The position numbers and the translations under genes were made by a program. The notes under the pieces were generated by a model, which saw only the letters and a program-made list of their open reading frames with translations, did not search any database and was not told the DNA's origin. This document shows, piece after piece, positions 1 to 13,800 of a stretch of DNA of 64,000 nt. The DNA comes from Erythrocercus mccallii (Eukaryota; Chordata; Aves; Passeriformes; Dicruridae), in the NCBI GenBank assembly GCA_013397435.1, contig VZRG01000451.1:248001-312000 (forward strand). The letters run 5' to 3'. Each line of letters begins with the position of its first letter. The first letter of the stretch is position 1.

Positions 1-3000
1 AAAGATAGATGAAGGAAGAAGGACACAAGAATGCGATTGAGAACTGATATTGATAGGGCAGCTGGAGGGGTTGGAAGTTGGAAAATCTCAGAAACAGGTG
101 CAGAGCAAGTGTATGGGAGTAGCAAGTGTCCTCACCCTGGTGGTGGGGTATGTTCTATCTCACATAAAGGGACATGAATTGATGGAGAAAAGACGACCTA
201 TTTGTGTACAGCATCACAAATTCCCAGTGTTGATAAAGAAAGGAGCATTGCAGTGCGATCCACAGGTATGCTTTTTTTAGAAGACAAACTCAATACTGTT
301 GCTGTTTGAGTGAACTCTGTGTGACTTATATCCTTTCCCCCCTTGATTTTTTTCTTGGTAAGCCACATGGCGAATCCAAGGCTGGATAATGAGACTACCA
401 GTTATCATCATTGTTCTGGACAAACATCAGCTTTTCACCCCATGAGGCTGATTAATAAAAACATGACTCATAAAAGATTCACTCAGATTAATTTGGCCCT
501 TGAGGCCAGACCGTGCTCTGATTTAACAGCTCTGGTGTTCTGGGGTCGGGCTGGAGTTAGAAGAAAGTTTGGTCCTTTTTGGTTTGTAACATCTATTTTG
601 AGACTTTGTTCAGCACAGCTGCACAGTTAGTGTTCAACAAAGCAGTGTTAATTATTTACAGATGCATCAATCACAAAAGCTCCTGACATTCAAATTCAGA
701 GTTTCTAGAGCAAGTGAAGGTGGTAGTGACACCAGTTAACCCCACATGACAGCATTCAAACGACTAACTTGAATTTTGTTTTAATACCTGTAGAGTTGCC
801 TCTTTAGACGCTGAATCTCAGGACGAGGTGCTCAAGCCATTCTATGATTTTGGTGTGTCCAGTGGTCCTGATGCTTTTTTCAGGCAGTAAAAGACCAAGA
901 GTGGAGAATCTACTCCAGATATATCAGTTTTCTTTCTTTTCTGTGATCTGTCCTAAACTGGAAGAAAAAGGGAAACCTCTGAAATTAATCACCAAGATAC
1001 TTGATGCAAGTAGGCTGATTGGAGAATTGGATGATTTTGAAGCCTGACATCTTAAAGTCTGGTATGGAAAAATGTCTGAGTTTTCACATTGGTGACTTAA
1101 AACTATGCACTGACATTTAGGATATCTTGGTTCTATCTCTCTACTTATCTGAGATATCATTGGCTTCTGACAAATATATAAGTTCTTTCTGCATGAGGTT
1201 GGCAGAATTGGTATAAGGCAGTGGACTAAATTCCCTGCAAAAGTGCATTATTATTCTACACTATAGTGAAATCCTCAAGCAATGAGTGAAAATCAAACTT
1301 TCAAAAGCCCATGATATTTATTTCTTACTCATGTTTTGCTTGAAGATACTGAAAGTAAGTGGGCTGTGGAGAATTAAGCCCATTATTACTGAATTCAGGA
1401 TGGGATTTCTAGACATAGAAAAGCAAGGTTCCCACTAAACAAAGCCATGATGTCCTAGATTTTCTTTCTAAAAATAGATCAGTTTTTCATTATTTTTCTT
1501 GTGTTAATTCACACTGTTCTTGATCTTTGTGTTGCTTTCCTTGTGGGCTAGATTGAGATGGCTGGAAATTCATACTTTTCTTTTGGCCTCTGGCTGGGCG
1601 CTGATTTCATTCCAGGCATTCCCTGTCTTTCCTCCCTGCTTTGGGGAATCAGCCCTGGGGGCAAGGAGCGAAAAAATCCCCAGCAAGGCCAGGCCCACCT
1701 TGTCTGCTGAGTTTGCTAGCCAGCTTGTCAGTAATGCAAACGGTGCTGATGTTTGCTTCGAAGCAGACACCTGCCTGTGGAGAACTAGGCTGAGACCACA
1801 AAATTGTTTTGGGTAGGTCAGCAAACAGCTGTTTGCTTGTGTAATTTGGTTCTCCTAATTTGGGAAGGGTTCTTATTCAGAGATGGAGCTGTTTGCCTGC
1901 TGACAAGCTCACACGTATTATGTTGTGCATAATGTGCATGATTAATGCTTGTTTATTGGAGCAATTGTGCTGTGGCAGAGCAAGGGCTGCTTTTTTGTGT
2001 GGCAGGGGGCAAGTGGCAGCAAGCTCTTCTCCCTTTGGGAGAGGCACTATAGCATGCAGTGAAAAACTTTGTGTGTCTTGAGCAGCAGAGTTCTTCCAGC
2101 CATGTGGGAAAATAAACATTTTGTTGGAATCAACACTTCTGGTTGCATACGGGTGCCTGATTTAGGTTTGCAGGCCAGTCTGCAGGTAGACAACAAGAGT
2201 GACTTTTATTGCCTTGTTTTGCAGTCTTCTTCCTCATATATGGTACAGACTAACTGGACATCTGCAGAACATTTTGGGCTAAATGTTCTGTAGCTACTTC
2301 CAAAATTTGCCTTTGACCCTCAGGGCGACTCTACAATAGCATTTTCACTACTTTTATAAGCAGTCTTCTTTGCCTTACACTAATTTTGCACGTGGGTAAT
2401 AATCACGTGAAAATCTCACAGTTCTCCTGCCCTTATATGAAAGAGCTTTTGATACAAGCAAACACTAATTGCAGTCCTGCAACTCACTGTAAGCTTCAAT
2501 CAAATATATCATATTTTCATGTGTTGTTTTTTGGCAAAAATCTGGAGGAATTTTTAGGTTGATTTATTTTCCATTAATACAGTGCTTGTTTTACTGTAGT
2601 GCAGAACAGAGTGCTCAGAATTTGCAACAAAATTAAGAAAGAAAAAGAATTCTTCTGTTACAAAATTACATTAGATTTATTCTTATTTGATAAGGATTTG
2701 ATTATCCAATTGTATTTTTCTCCTGTGTGAGAAATGTTCAGATTCAGTTAGTAATGTCAACATCCACTCTTATCCACACACACATGTGTTTTCATTTTTT
2801 GTCTTTTCCTAGTTTTATAGGACTTCAAAAAAATAGAGAGACTACTGGAAGAAGTTGTAAAAAAAGGACAGCAAAAAATAAAGAACATATTTTATCTCTT
2901 ATTTATCCATATGAGGCATCTAGCTACTCAAACCCAAAGCACATACGAAATAAAAAATTCCCTCCTCTTTTCCTGCCAGAAAACAATGTACCATATGAAC

Positions 3001-6000
3001 CATTATCCCTGAAAACACCCTCTCTTCATTGCTGTTGCATTGTTTTCTTTAGCACTCCACTCTTAATTTAAAGTGACCTACCCACTAATAGAGTTTAACT
3101 TATTTCACTCAGCCTGTAACATACACCTGCAATTCTCCCTTACGTTTCCTCGGCAGGGCTGGAGAGCTTTCCACCTTTTTTCTGCCTTACCCAGCTGTGC
3201 ATTCTCACCCTCCTCCATGGAAGGTTGCTGCTGCACTTCAGCCCTGCTCCTCCCATTGTTTTTCCATGTCAGCTCTCAGCTGGATCTGCCAAATGAACTA
3301 TTTAAACCCCTCCAATGCTTATGAGGAGGATTTTGTTTTCTTGGGACTAGAACGTTTACGAGTCTCAGTTTAGAAGTTTGCTTGAATAGTTTAGTCTGTG
3401 TGGCAGACAAACTGGGAAGGTGGTGATGGGGGGAACTAGACAGGAGTGGCTTTGGGAAGGAGGGACCGGGAGCACCTCGGTGTGCTGGTGAAGAGGCACA
3501 GCAGGAGGGAAGCCTGAGTCACAAGATTTTCTCCCCCTGGTGCAAGTAATCTCAGAACAAGTTACAAAATGTTTTTGGAGAGCTGGGAAGTGTTACCACA
3601 GAGGTCTCCTGTCTGGGTGGGAGAGTGAATAAGGGAAAATGGAGTTCAGATCCAAGGGGGAAAACAAAAAGAGGTGCTGGTAACATGACCATTAGCAGGG
3701 GCATGATGATGATAATGATGGGGGAGAAGTTTAGGAAAGTTGTTTAGAAGCTTGATTCAAAGGAAAAATACTAGCTTTGAATTTTCCTGGCTGCTGATTT
3801 AAATGAAATAAAAAGCAAGTGGATTTTTTAGCAGAGTGGATTTTTTAGGTAGGAAAAGGGATCCATGGCTGATTATCAAGAAAAAACATCTTCCAGATCT
3901 CTAAGTCTGGAAAAATGAAACTAAATCATGCTGAGTGCATCCCCAAATGTGCTTCTAACTACTCTCCCATGAGATCATCTTGGGGACAATCAGACCTTGT
4001 GTTAGACCTGGCCACAGACTTTTTTGTGGTCATGGGAAAGGAGGTTCAGTAACCATGTCCAGCTGTTGAAGACAAACATGCTGACAGTTCTGCTATGGCA
4101 GAACTCTGAACAGAGCAACTCTCTCAGTCTTTCCCAGCAGAAAGCTGGGAAAGCTGCTTGCTTTTGCAACTGATTACCTGCTGGATGAAAGCCAGTAAGG
4201 TAGGGTGGTCTGTTCTTAATACCAGCAGTTAGAAGGGTTCATCTGCCTTCTGGGAAGTTGAATTCTTCCCCCACTGTTTATTCAATTTGTTATGTGTGTT
4301 GGGAAAGGCTTGTTTAATATAAATGGTGATCCAGACTCAGGCAGGTGTTGTGAATCTGGTATTTTCTTGTCTCTTAGGTGTGATCCAGCAGGCAGGACAT
4401 GCTTCTATGACAACCTTTCTGCATACCTTGCTCTTCCTTTTTTACAGGAGGTGTGTGATCCAGGTCTGGGTCCCACTGCAGGCCCTGGTATTTGGTGATC
4501 TCCAGTTTGTGGGGGTTCATTGGGCCTTGGTTTGCTGCAGCTGTGGGCAGTGACAGAGAAGAGTTGCAGCAAGTGCTGGAAATGACACACGGATTGTCGC
4601 ACCTGGAGGACAGGGACATCACCTAGTTTGCATGAATTCTGCGTATTTTGTACGTATTTTCTGAAAGGAACAAACTGATAAAAATCAATGAACGTGAGTT
4701 CAAGATGTACTGGTGGTCTGTCACAACACTCATATCACTTCCTATTCTTCCAAATGCAGCTGAATGGTCTGGCTTTTGTGAGGACTGAGACTGAAGCTCT
4801 ACTGTTCATCAGCTGCACAATTTCATTGACCACAGTGGTTGGAAAGGGCTCACAAATATTTCCATGGCACCACAACCCTTCCTTGCTTACTCTGAGTTTC
4901 CTGAGCTAGCTGCATTCAGCTAAAGCTACAAGGCCTTTTAGCAGCTGCCCAATCACACCTGCATCAGCTGGGCCTGGTGGGAAAATAAACCTTTTTAAAA
5001 AGATGGAAGCACACATCTCAATCTCTAAAAGCAGCTTAGCCCTTCCCCAAACCATAAGAAGCGTTCCCTGGGTGAATTGAAGACAATTTTCTCATGCCTG
5101 TTTTTCAAGGTACAGCCTGCTGTATTCTCAGGCTTTCCAATGCACAGCTTGTATGTGTGCACACAGCTGCTGCCACACGGCTTCCTGAAGGTTTAAATCT
5201 GCAACTTTGCCTCTGCTCCTGAGTTTACAGCCCAACTGCTTTCATGTGGTCTGCATCTTTTATGACCCCCAGTTTTTGGTGGGGTTTTTTTTTGCCAGCT
5301 GCCATGGGTCCTCTCTATATTAGGCAGTACTGCCTTAATTGTGTCTATTTATCACCTGTTTGTTATACAGAAAACTCACTCTCACTGTTCTTTCATCCTC
5401 TCAGTCATTTTTAATTCTAATGTCAAAGCTGTTAATCTTAAAATTATAGTCAATCCCTTAATAGTCCCTCTGTTGCTGAATTTTACGGAAAGATTTTGAA
5501 AAGAACCCGCCCCAGTTTTTCTTTTCCTATGTGATATTTTCTTGATTCTCCAGAGGAATCCTTTTATGCTGATGGACAAGATCTTTATCTACATATCTTA
5601 TCCTACCTTGTACTTTTTGTAGCATGCTTTTTGTACGAATCAGTAGTTCTTTATGGTTGAATTTAATTTACCTGGTTCTCATAAAATACCTTGTTCTCGT
5701 CCCAGGATGCTCTTATAGCTCTAAAACTTACTGTAGCTTCTTCCCAAGCTCCTGTTTCAAGAAACAACCCTTAATACTCATTATGTAAGACAGGAGAAAG
5801 ACAAAGGAGAGCTCTTTTCAACCAACTTGGTTTTATATTTCAAAACTCTGATCACTAAGCAGCATTTGGTAGAGCAAGAATATGAAAATTTAAGTGTAAC
5901 CATCTGGGTCTAGTTAAAAGCGGAGTGAATCCTATACCATCTTCTAGGCCAGCAGTAGATATTTAAGGAAAGTGTACCTGAAACACTAAAGTTTTTATAG

Positions 6001-7680
6001 TAGACTGATCCCATCTCTTGTACATCCTCCAAACTTCCAGAAGATACTAGCTTAAGGACTACCTCAGCCAGAATCTGGATCATTCTAATAGCCCCAGTGG
6101 ACTTGTCTTTGACTTTATGTGAAGAATCTTGGAAACAGAGTGGGAGCACTCCTGTGTCCAATCCTTTGTTATAGCAAACAAGATCTTTAAAACCTAGCTT
6201 AAAATTGTGTAGCCTTCTTTTTTGAGCCTTTGTGACATAACTCTCCATTCCCTTCATTTAGAGGAGAAGTCTGGACCTTTTTCTATTCAGTGCCAAAATG
6301 AACATTATAGTGGTAGGAGAGACAGCCTGAGGCCTCTAGCATCAACTGCTCTGAATTAAAGGTTTCCCTTGTCACTGATGTTTGGCTATCTTGTGGTGGC
6401 TTCAAATTGCTAGTTTATTGACAGATTAGTAGATGTGGGACTCCATCATTAGATCTAGGAAGGACAGAAGGTCTTAGAAAATAATACTGAAACTAGTGTT
6501 TGGTGACAGGGTGATTTAGATTGTATAAAAAAAAATCACTGCACAGCTGCAGAATAACCTCTGTATGTATGTGGGGAAGATAAGTTTGTAGCTAGATCAA
6601 CTATCTTGTTCAAGATAGATAGGTTGGAATAAGTAGCCAGGACTTGGACAGGTCTGAGATGGGGAAAGAAGGGCAATACAACATACTGTAGTTGGATTCA
6701 TTGCATGTCAGGATGGAACTGGAACCCCACACAATGTTCCCATCTTCGTTTCGTTTTCCAAATTTGGACATTTGTATCCACATTTTGCTTAAAAATACAT
6801 GCGCTTCCAACAAGCAATGTCTGTTTTGTCCCACTTTTGCACTCATGTTTCAGGGCTAGCTCAGATAAGTAGGTTTGCTTTGGGAGTTTCTGGCTGCAAT
6901 AATATTTTTCCCCAGCATTTGGCAACTGCAGATGGCATTTTAGGTAGCTTTTCTAACACAAGGATCTTGTGCCTCCACTGGTTCTTTGTACAGGACACTA
7001 GACATATAATTGCATGAATTCCTTTGTGTATTATTCATTATTTTCAGTCACACAAAACATATAATTTCCTCTGTAAGCTACCATGTGACTTCAAATAAGA
7101 CTCAATTAATTGCTATTTTTACCATGGCCGAAGTTCAATCTTTATTACTGAATGATCTGTAAACAAAATAATTTTGCAGCATGATTACAGGATGTTTCAA
7201 GTTGTTCTTTTATATAACATTAGTTATACAATTTTTAAAAATTAACTAATTTAAAATTAATTATACGATTAAAAAGAAAGGGAGCCTAATGTTCTTAGTT
7301 CAAATTTAGTTTAAAATTCAATTTAAATTTAAAATAACCCATAAAAACATAGCTGCTATTGCATTACTCTATGCTCCCTGCAGTTTAGAATGTGAAGTTT
7401 CACCCAGTTTTACATCCATGTATTCTCATTTGGATAAAACTACATTGGATAGATGCTGTCTGATACTAAGACAGTCCAAGAGATCTGAAAACTGACGTCC
7501 CCCCCCTTTTTTTGCTTCTCATCAAAAACATCTCAGGTTTGCTTAACAGGTTGTGGATAAGATTTATGCATGTAAAATGTCAAGTAACCTTTGTAAAGTC
7601 TTTGCAATCCATGATTAAGGCAGAAATAAGAAGGGTGCAGATACTAAAATGACATCCTGAGCAGAAAAATAATTTAAGTA
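1..7680. other. Unique noncoding sequence, no gene recognised
   Basis: No open frame here exceeds about 115 codons, none carries a recognisable domain, and frames on the two strands overlap freely, as expected of noncoding DNA. I recognise no LINE, LTR or SINE piece. Composition is mixed, with somewhat GC-richer patches around 1.6-2.1 kb and 4.9-5.3 kb. A strongly AT-rich stretch of TTAAA-type words lies at about 7,200-7,335. It may hold unannotated regulatory DNA, but nothing visible identifies it. Confidence 0.6.
7200..7335. repeat. AT-rich low-complexity stretch
   Basis: This segment is almost entirely A and T and is built from overlapping words such as TTAAAA, AATTTA and AATTAA. No single repeat unit is maintained. 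It is ordinary low-complexity DNA between mixed-composition flanks. Confidence 0.6.
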
Positions 7681-7855
7681 ATGGTATACCTGAGTGCTTT
7701 AATTAAAAAAAAAAAAAAAGTGAATACTGTTTGTCAGCTTCTAAAATCTTCAGTGATGCTGGAGTCATGTGCTCCTGAATATGTGTGTCTAATACTGGGA
7801 GCCCTTAAACTCCTTTGGAGCTTATTAAATCGACTTTTTTTGGTTTGTTTTGCTT

Positions 7856-7884
7856 CCCCCCCCCTCCCCCCCTGCCCCGCCCCG
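7856..7884 (-). other. C-rich tract; predicted G-quadruplex on the minus strand
   Basis: The plus strand carries C runs of 9, 7, 4 and 4 separated by T, TG and G. The minus strand therefore has four G runs of at least four with loops of one to two bases, which fits the canonical G-quadruplex pattern with very short loops. A T/G-rich stretch precedes it and a 15-base A run lies 137 bases upstream (7,705-7,719). There is no CpG island around it and no gene start is visible. Confidence 0.7.
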
Positions 7885-10800
7885 TGTACTGAACATCAGT
7901 ATGTAGAGGCTTATATTTTGGATCTCACTTTATTCCTAAGCCCTCTTGGGACCTGCAAACCCATAGCCCAGTACACGGACCAAGTGTTAAAGCTCATGGA
8001 GGTTTCCCAAGGCACAGTCAAGAACACCCATATACTGAGTTCCATATTAATCCAGCAGCAGTTGGCTTCGAAGTACAGCAAAAGAGAAGTTGTGGTTCTT
8101 CCTTTAGGCAGAAGTGCTCAGTTTGCAGAATGCTTGGGCAGATTGGAGGGGACCTATGTTCAATGGCTTCTTCTTTCATCTGCTGATATAAGGACTTACA
8201 TTTCTAATCAGTCCTGTCTCTTTCTGTTTTGCTTAATCTTGCTTAGCTCACTGACTGGATAAAAAGGTTGAGGTGCTTCTCTACAAGACTTCTTTGCAAT
8301 GAAGTCCCTATGCTCTGTGGCGGCCCCTGGCTGTGAATTGAATTAGGAACATCAACCTGTTTGTGAATACAGCACTTCATCTCCAGTGTGGGATAAATTA
8401 AGCATGAGCTGATATTTTCAGCTTTTCCTGGAAGTTTGTTGCTTGTAGAGCAATCTGTTTGAATGGCATGAAATGAGATAGCAAAGACCATGTGCAGTAA
8501 TGTTTTCATTTTTATCGTGAGTGTATTCTTGGGCTGAATCTCCTCTTCATCCCCATTGACAACATTTGTTTTGCATTGCAGAATGCTCTCACAGAACCCA
8601 GTCTGGGTTCTTTTGCAAGAAATGAAATCAGGAACTTGGTCCAAGAGGGCACATGGTGTTCTCCTCTGACCAGGCTGGCATGCTGTGATGTAAGCCCACA
8701 AAATGCACATTCTTCTGTGACTGGATTCCCAGCATCAACTCTTCTAGACTACGGATTGGCTCTTGTTAGGTTGAAATACTTCCTAATACAGACACAGCCT
8801 AAAGAGATCTTGTAATCGTGTAGAATACTACAGACCTTGTACAGGAATGGAGAAATTCAGATGCCTTGAAGCTGCACTTAGCGGAATTTAGAGTCAAAAC
8901 ACCTCAATCCTTTTTAGCTGCAGACCTAAGTACATGTTCATTGCCACCTACCCATATAATTCTACTATTCAGTTTACCAAATTGAGACATTTGTGATAAG
9001 CATGGGAGAGATTTACAGCCTACATTAAAATCTTTCATCAGGAAGAACATGCTCATTAGTGCAATATTCACGTTGATCTCATCTTTTTCTTCTGCTGCTG
9101 TGCACTGCTCTTGTATCAACACTGATTAGCAGCTAGAAACCTGGCCTGCTTTTTTCTTACTTGAGCATCCTTCAAGTGGGGGATGGACCTTAACTGTTGG
9201 TAGAGAGTCAGAGGGGCTCTCTCTGTATTATGTTAATGTTGTCACTCACAATGTTTTCATTACGAGCTCCATTGTTCAGAGTTAATTTCCTGGCTGTCAC
9301 AAATTCTATCAGGATGAATTGTAGCAGAAAGGCTTGTAGATTTGATTTGATTTCCTTTGCCAAAGAGGGTGCAAAATTGTTTCCAGTTCTGTTTTTGTTT
9401 TAATGTAGGCTTTCAGATACTACTTCCAGATCATTTCTATCTAAACAGAACTCTGATCAAAATAAAAGAAAAAGATTTTTTTTCATTGACTATTTCTGCT
9501 TAGTTTTCCAAGTGCTTTGTTCCTAGAGCTTTTGGTGAAAATACATGCGAGATCTTGGGAAGCCACTTGCCAGCCCTTTCTTAATGGAGCTGCTGATTTA
9601 TTTTCTCTCTGTGTGTTCTTGTGTGTATGTCAAAAAGGAAATAATTTTTTTTTAAAGTGGAAAGCACTTAGTTCTTATAGGTCCTGTAAATGATTTAGTG
9701 CTGTAAATCTAAACATCCAAGTTTAAGTCTGGAGATAGTCAGTGCAGATTCTCACCTTTCAGAGCTGATGTTCAATGGGCACTTGTGAAAACTATCTGTT
9801 AAACCACAAATTAGACACAGTTTCAGAGCGCTTACTCGTCTGTGAAGGTGAACATAGCAACAGACAATAAAATGGAATCTGAGAATGACTGCTGCATGTT
9901 TTTACAAAACGATGGGGAATGTGGAGTCAAAACCCCCAAGTTTCAAAGCTGTCATGGAAGGATATGACTCTTTTATGACTAATTTTTAGTATAATCTAAG
10001 ATTTTCCCTCTAACTAAATTCTACTCCACTTACCTAGCAACTTAGAAACTATTTAAAAAAAGGCATTAGTTTTTTAAAATTATTTCAGACATTAGGCTAT
10101 TTTGTATTCCTTGGCCTCTTCATTTTTTAAGGAGATGTTTCTAAGGTTACATTTGAACTCCTTTATAGCAAAATGCAGATATAAATAGTTGTGATTAATT
10201 TTCCTCATTTGCTGAATAACATCTTTCACAATTGTTGATTTGGGACACAATAATACATTAAATGAATTCCATCTGCCCTGGGACAAGCTATAGCACTTAC
10301 ACAGAGATATATCAGGTTTGAATGTTTCCTCTAAGTGAAAGCAGTCGGGTGTATGCCAAGCAAGATCTCCCAATGTACCACTCTGGTTGTGCCCCCCAAA
10401 GCTTTCTGTAAGTCACCAAGCTGCAGCGTATTTCTTTGCATGCAGAACCTTTTTCTTACATGGCTTTCAAAAACTTAATGTAAAAATATATATAGAATCA
10501 ACTGGCAGCTGACTGGCTATTACATATGCCACATTTGTGATTGTAGTCGAATGCAGCGCTCCAGGAAAGAAAACCCACTCATAATTTTGGCTACTGCTGG
10601 GCATGGCTCAGGCCATCACTCAGACTTTGCTGTGCAGCTCTGTCAGGCACATCAGTCCTGGTTTGCAGCACTTCTGGTCTCCCATCCCCGAGGCAGCACG
10701 GAGCCGACGCTACGGTTTGCAAATGGGTTGAGATAGGTACATAGAAAGGAGGGGAATATCACCAAGTTTCTGCTACCACTTTGCTGCCTGAAACCTTGAT

Positions 10801-13800
10801 TTTTTTCCCTTTCTTTCTTCCTTTTTTCTTTCCTTTCCCCCTATAAGACAGAGGAAAAGCCCTTTATATTTACAATTGTATTTTAATCAATTGTAATCTG
10901 ACCTCTAGTAATTTTGTTTTGCAGAGTGTTCTGTCTTAAAAAAAAAAAAGATTCCCATCTACTAGAGCCACTGGAATAGACGCTTCATGTAAAAAATTAG
11001 CTTTGTACTGATTACAATATTTTTACAACTAATAACACCTAATTTACCAACAGGAAATCTCATCTGAATAAATATCAAAGTGTTTGTCACATAATACTGA
11101 AATTAAGAGCAATAAATTTTCAGAGGAATGGTTAGAGATCAAAAATCTCACAAAAGGAGAAACAGATTTTACACAGGCTCTCTGTTTTTAAGCAATTAAT
11201 GGCAAGGGCGGAGCTGGGCTTTACTTGGTCATTGAAGTCTTCAGTTTGTTGCTCAGCTATGTGTTAACAGCACTCTTTTGTATCTCTGAGTATGTGGGAG
11301 GTAACTAAGTAAAACCAGTTGACTTAAAATTTCAAAGCAACACTTCTAAAAATTATTCACCTATATTTAGGCATGTGTGCCATGAGAGAATAATGGGGAT
11401 TAATGTGTTTTGGTGTAAGCACAGTAAATTGCCTTGGATCAGTGCCCCATTGATACTTAAAAGTGTGAACTCTATGGTTGGATAAGTATATAATTTAAGT
11501 AGAAAAGTAAGGTAATTACGATTGCTGCTTTTTCCTTCTAATTCTACAGAAAATCTTGCTAAGGTTTAGTGTCATATAAAGGAAGAATTGTCATCAAAAC
11601 AAAGAGAATACCAACTTTTTTGTCAGGGTTGTAAAGATGATAAGCTTATCTTTGATACAAAATTCCCTCCTTCTCCCATATATATTTATTAATTGCACTA
11701 CAAACTCTCTCTGTTTCAATTCCAAGGAGAATTTTCTGAGCAGATAAGAGTATTTTTCTAGGATTCTTTATACACCCAATCTTTTTGATACATGATTTGT
11801 TATATTCATAGGTCATCACCAACCCAAGTTTGTAAATGATCAGCCAAATCAGCATGGATAGCCTAATCTGAGTGTGTTCCCCCACTATAGCTCTACCTGT
11901 GCTATTGGTATTTTTCCTTCAGTATTTTTCCCTGTGAATACTTTGCTCTATCTCCAGGTGCTTGGTGGATTTAATTTCATTTATATATGGTGGAGGGAGT
12001 TATGGGAAGGCAGTAAGAAGTGATGTAAAGCAATGATCCAGTGAGCTTGTTGGAGGCTTTTTTCCAGTTTGGATAAGCCTGTACCCAAGGTTTAAAACTG
12101 TTGGTCATGTTATAAATGACATGTTTGAGAGCTTTGGTTGCAGAGACGAAGGACTTGGAATGAGCTGCTGCAGGAATATGCTGTAGAGCTAGAGTGTAGA
12201 CAGTGTGTTAGGGACTGGCTGCAAAGTGGAGCTTTTTCTAAACCTTGTTTGGTCTGCATATCTCTATGTAACCCCAGAAAGAGCAAACCAAAAGTCAATG
12301 AAAAACTGCTAATACCTCTTGTTGACAAACATATTCAGTTTTCATTCTTTAATCCACAGATAAGTGTTTACACCTTATTTTCTGACTTTCTGGTTTAAGA
12401 AGATGTGGCCTAGTATGTTAGAAATAAGCTGATAGAAGATTTATCAGGGTTATCAGATTTGGTGACATTTTTTTACTGGCTAGCAGTGTGTATTGTATAT
12501 AATTTGATGGTGCAAACCCTTATTTTACAATTTATTATCCAAATTTCTCCTTATGCGCTCAAGAAAATGAAGCTCAAATACACACTTTCAGGCAAGAACT
12601 GTGGATTTACTGGTTCCTTCTAACATACCACACTTAGTGTTTGTGGAAATACTGGAGCCACCAAGGAGAAAACAGAAGTGCTGCACACCAACTTCCCTTT
12701 CTAATGAAAAACAGGGAGAAATGTTACACTTATGGATACAAGCAGAGGGACATGTGAAAGCCTCTCAGTTATTGTTTTGATAATGAGCCTTCCTCTCCTG
12801 CTTCAGTGACTTCCCTGAAAATGGAAGTGCAGCATGAGATGACAGTCCAAAAGCTGTAGTGTAATACCATGTAAAAAAGTTGCCTTTTTTTTTAAAGAAT
12901 GCAGGACACATTGCAATACTATGCATGCTGTCCATCCAAGCGCATCCTTGCTGGAACCTGTGTCCTAGTGAAACAGTCTGACTGACTTGTGAGTGGGCAC
13001 ACAGCCAGTCTAACAGAGGGAGGTCAGTGAAGTCAGCCAAGAGACCATGCACGAACTGCACATAGGGTGTGCTCGCTAACAGCAGGATTCCCAGACAGAA
13101 ACATCCAAATGTCTCCTGGTAATCTTATATCCACGTACTGGGACAAGACAAAGATCAAGAAAGTGGCTTGAGCAAAAGAAGTAGAAACAGGGAGATATGA
13201 GAAGTGGTTTCTGTGTGGATTACACCACCAATGTAGCTGTGTTGTGTGGAATTACATTTTAAAAAGTGAGTTGTCTTCTAAGACCACTGTCAGAACTAGG
13301 CAGGCAGGGGAAGGACTAGATCTCTTCAGAGAAGATGTATCATAGGGTCATCAAGGTCATAGGGTCTGTTTGTAATATATTAATGAAAAGAGCCTGATTT
13401 CCTGACTGCCTTTGCCTAGGATATATGACCAGTAAAAGAATACCAAGCTTTTAGCTCTCCCACTCTTAATAAACTGATCTTTATTTAATGCTGTTGATAA
13501 TGACGACAGACTTAAGTTTGTAACAATGATTTTAAACACATGTGATAACCAAGCACTGGTAGAAACCATCTGAACTATCATGCAAGGAGCTGAAAATGAG
13601 GATCAAGATAAACTGCCACCATAAAGGGAGAATAAAAATGTAGTCTGTATAAAGGTCAACTAGTTACTTGCCACAGTCACTTGGTGCATCCTGCAATAGT
13701 AGGAGCTTGTCATTTGCAGAGCAGTGTAATAAAGGCATGAAGAGCAGTATTATTTTGCATTTGGGATGCTACACAAATACAATAAAAAATAGTCAACATT

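Noticed and set aside
7681..8262. 193-codon plus-strand open frame, longest outside the repeats
   Set aside because: It runs through a 15-base A tract and a long C tract, has no recognised domain, and its end overlaps an equally unrecognised minus-strand frame.
8243..8710. 155-codon minus-strand open frame
   Set aside because: No domain, no splice or promoter context, and a competing plus-strand frame over part of it. Length is within chance for moderate-GC DNA.
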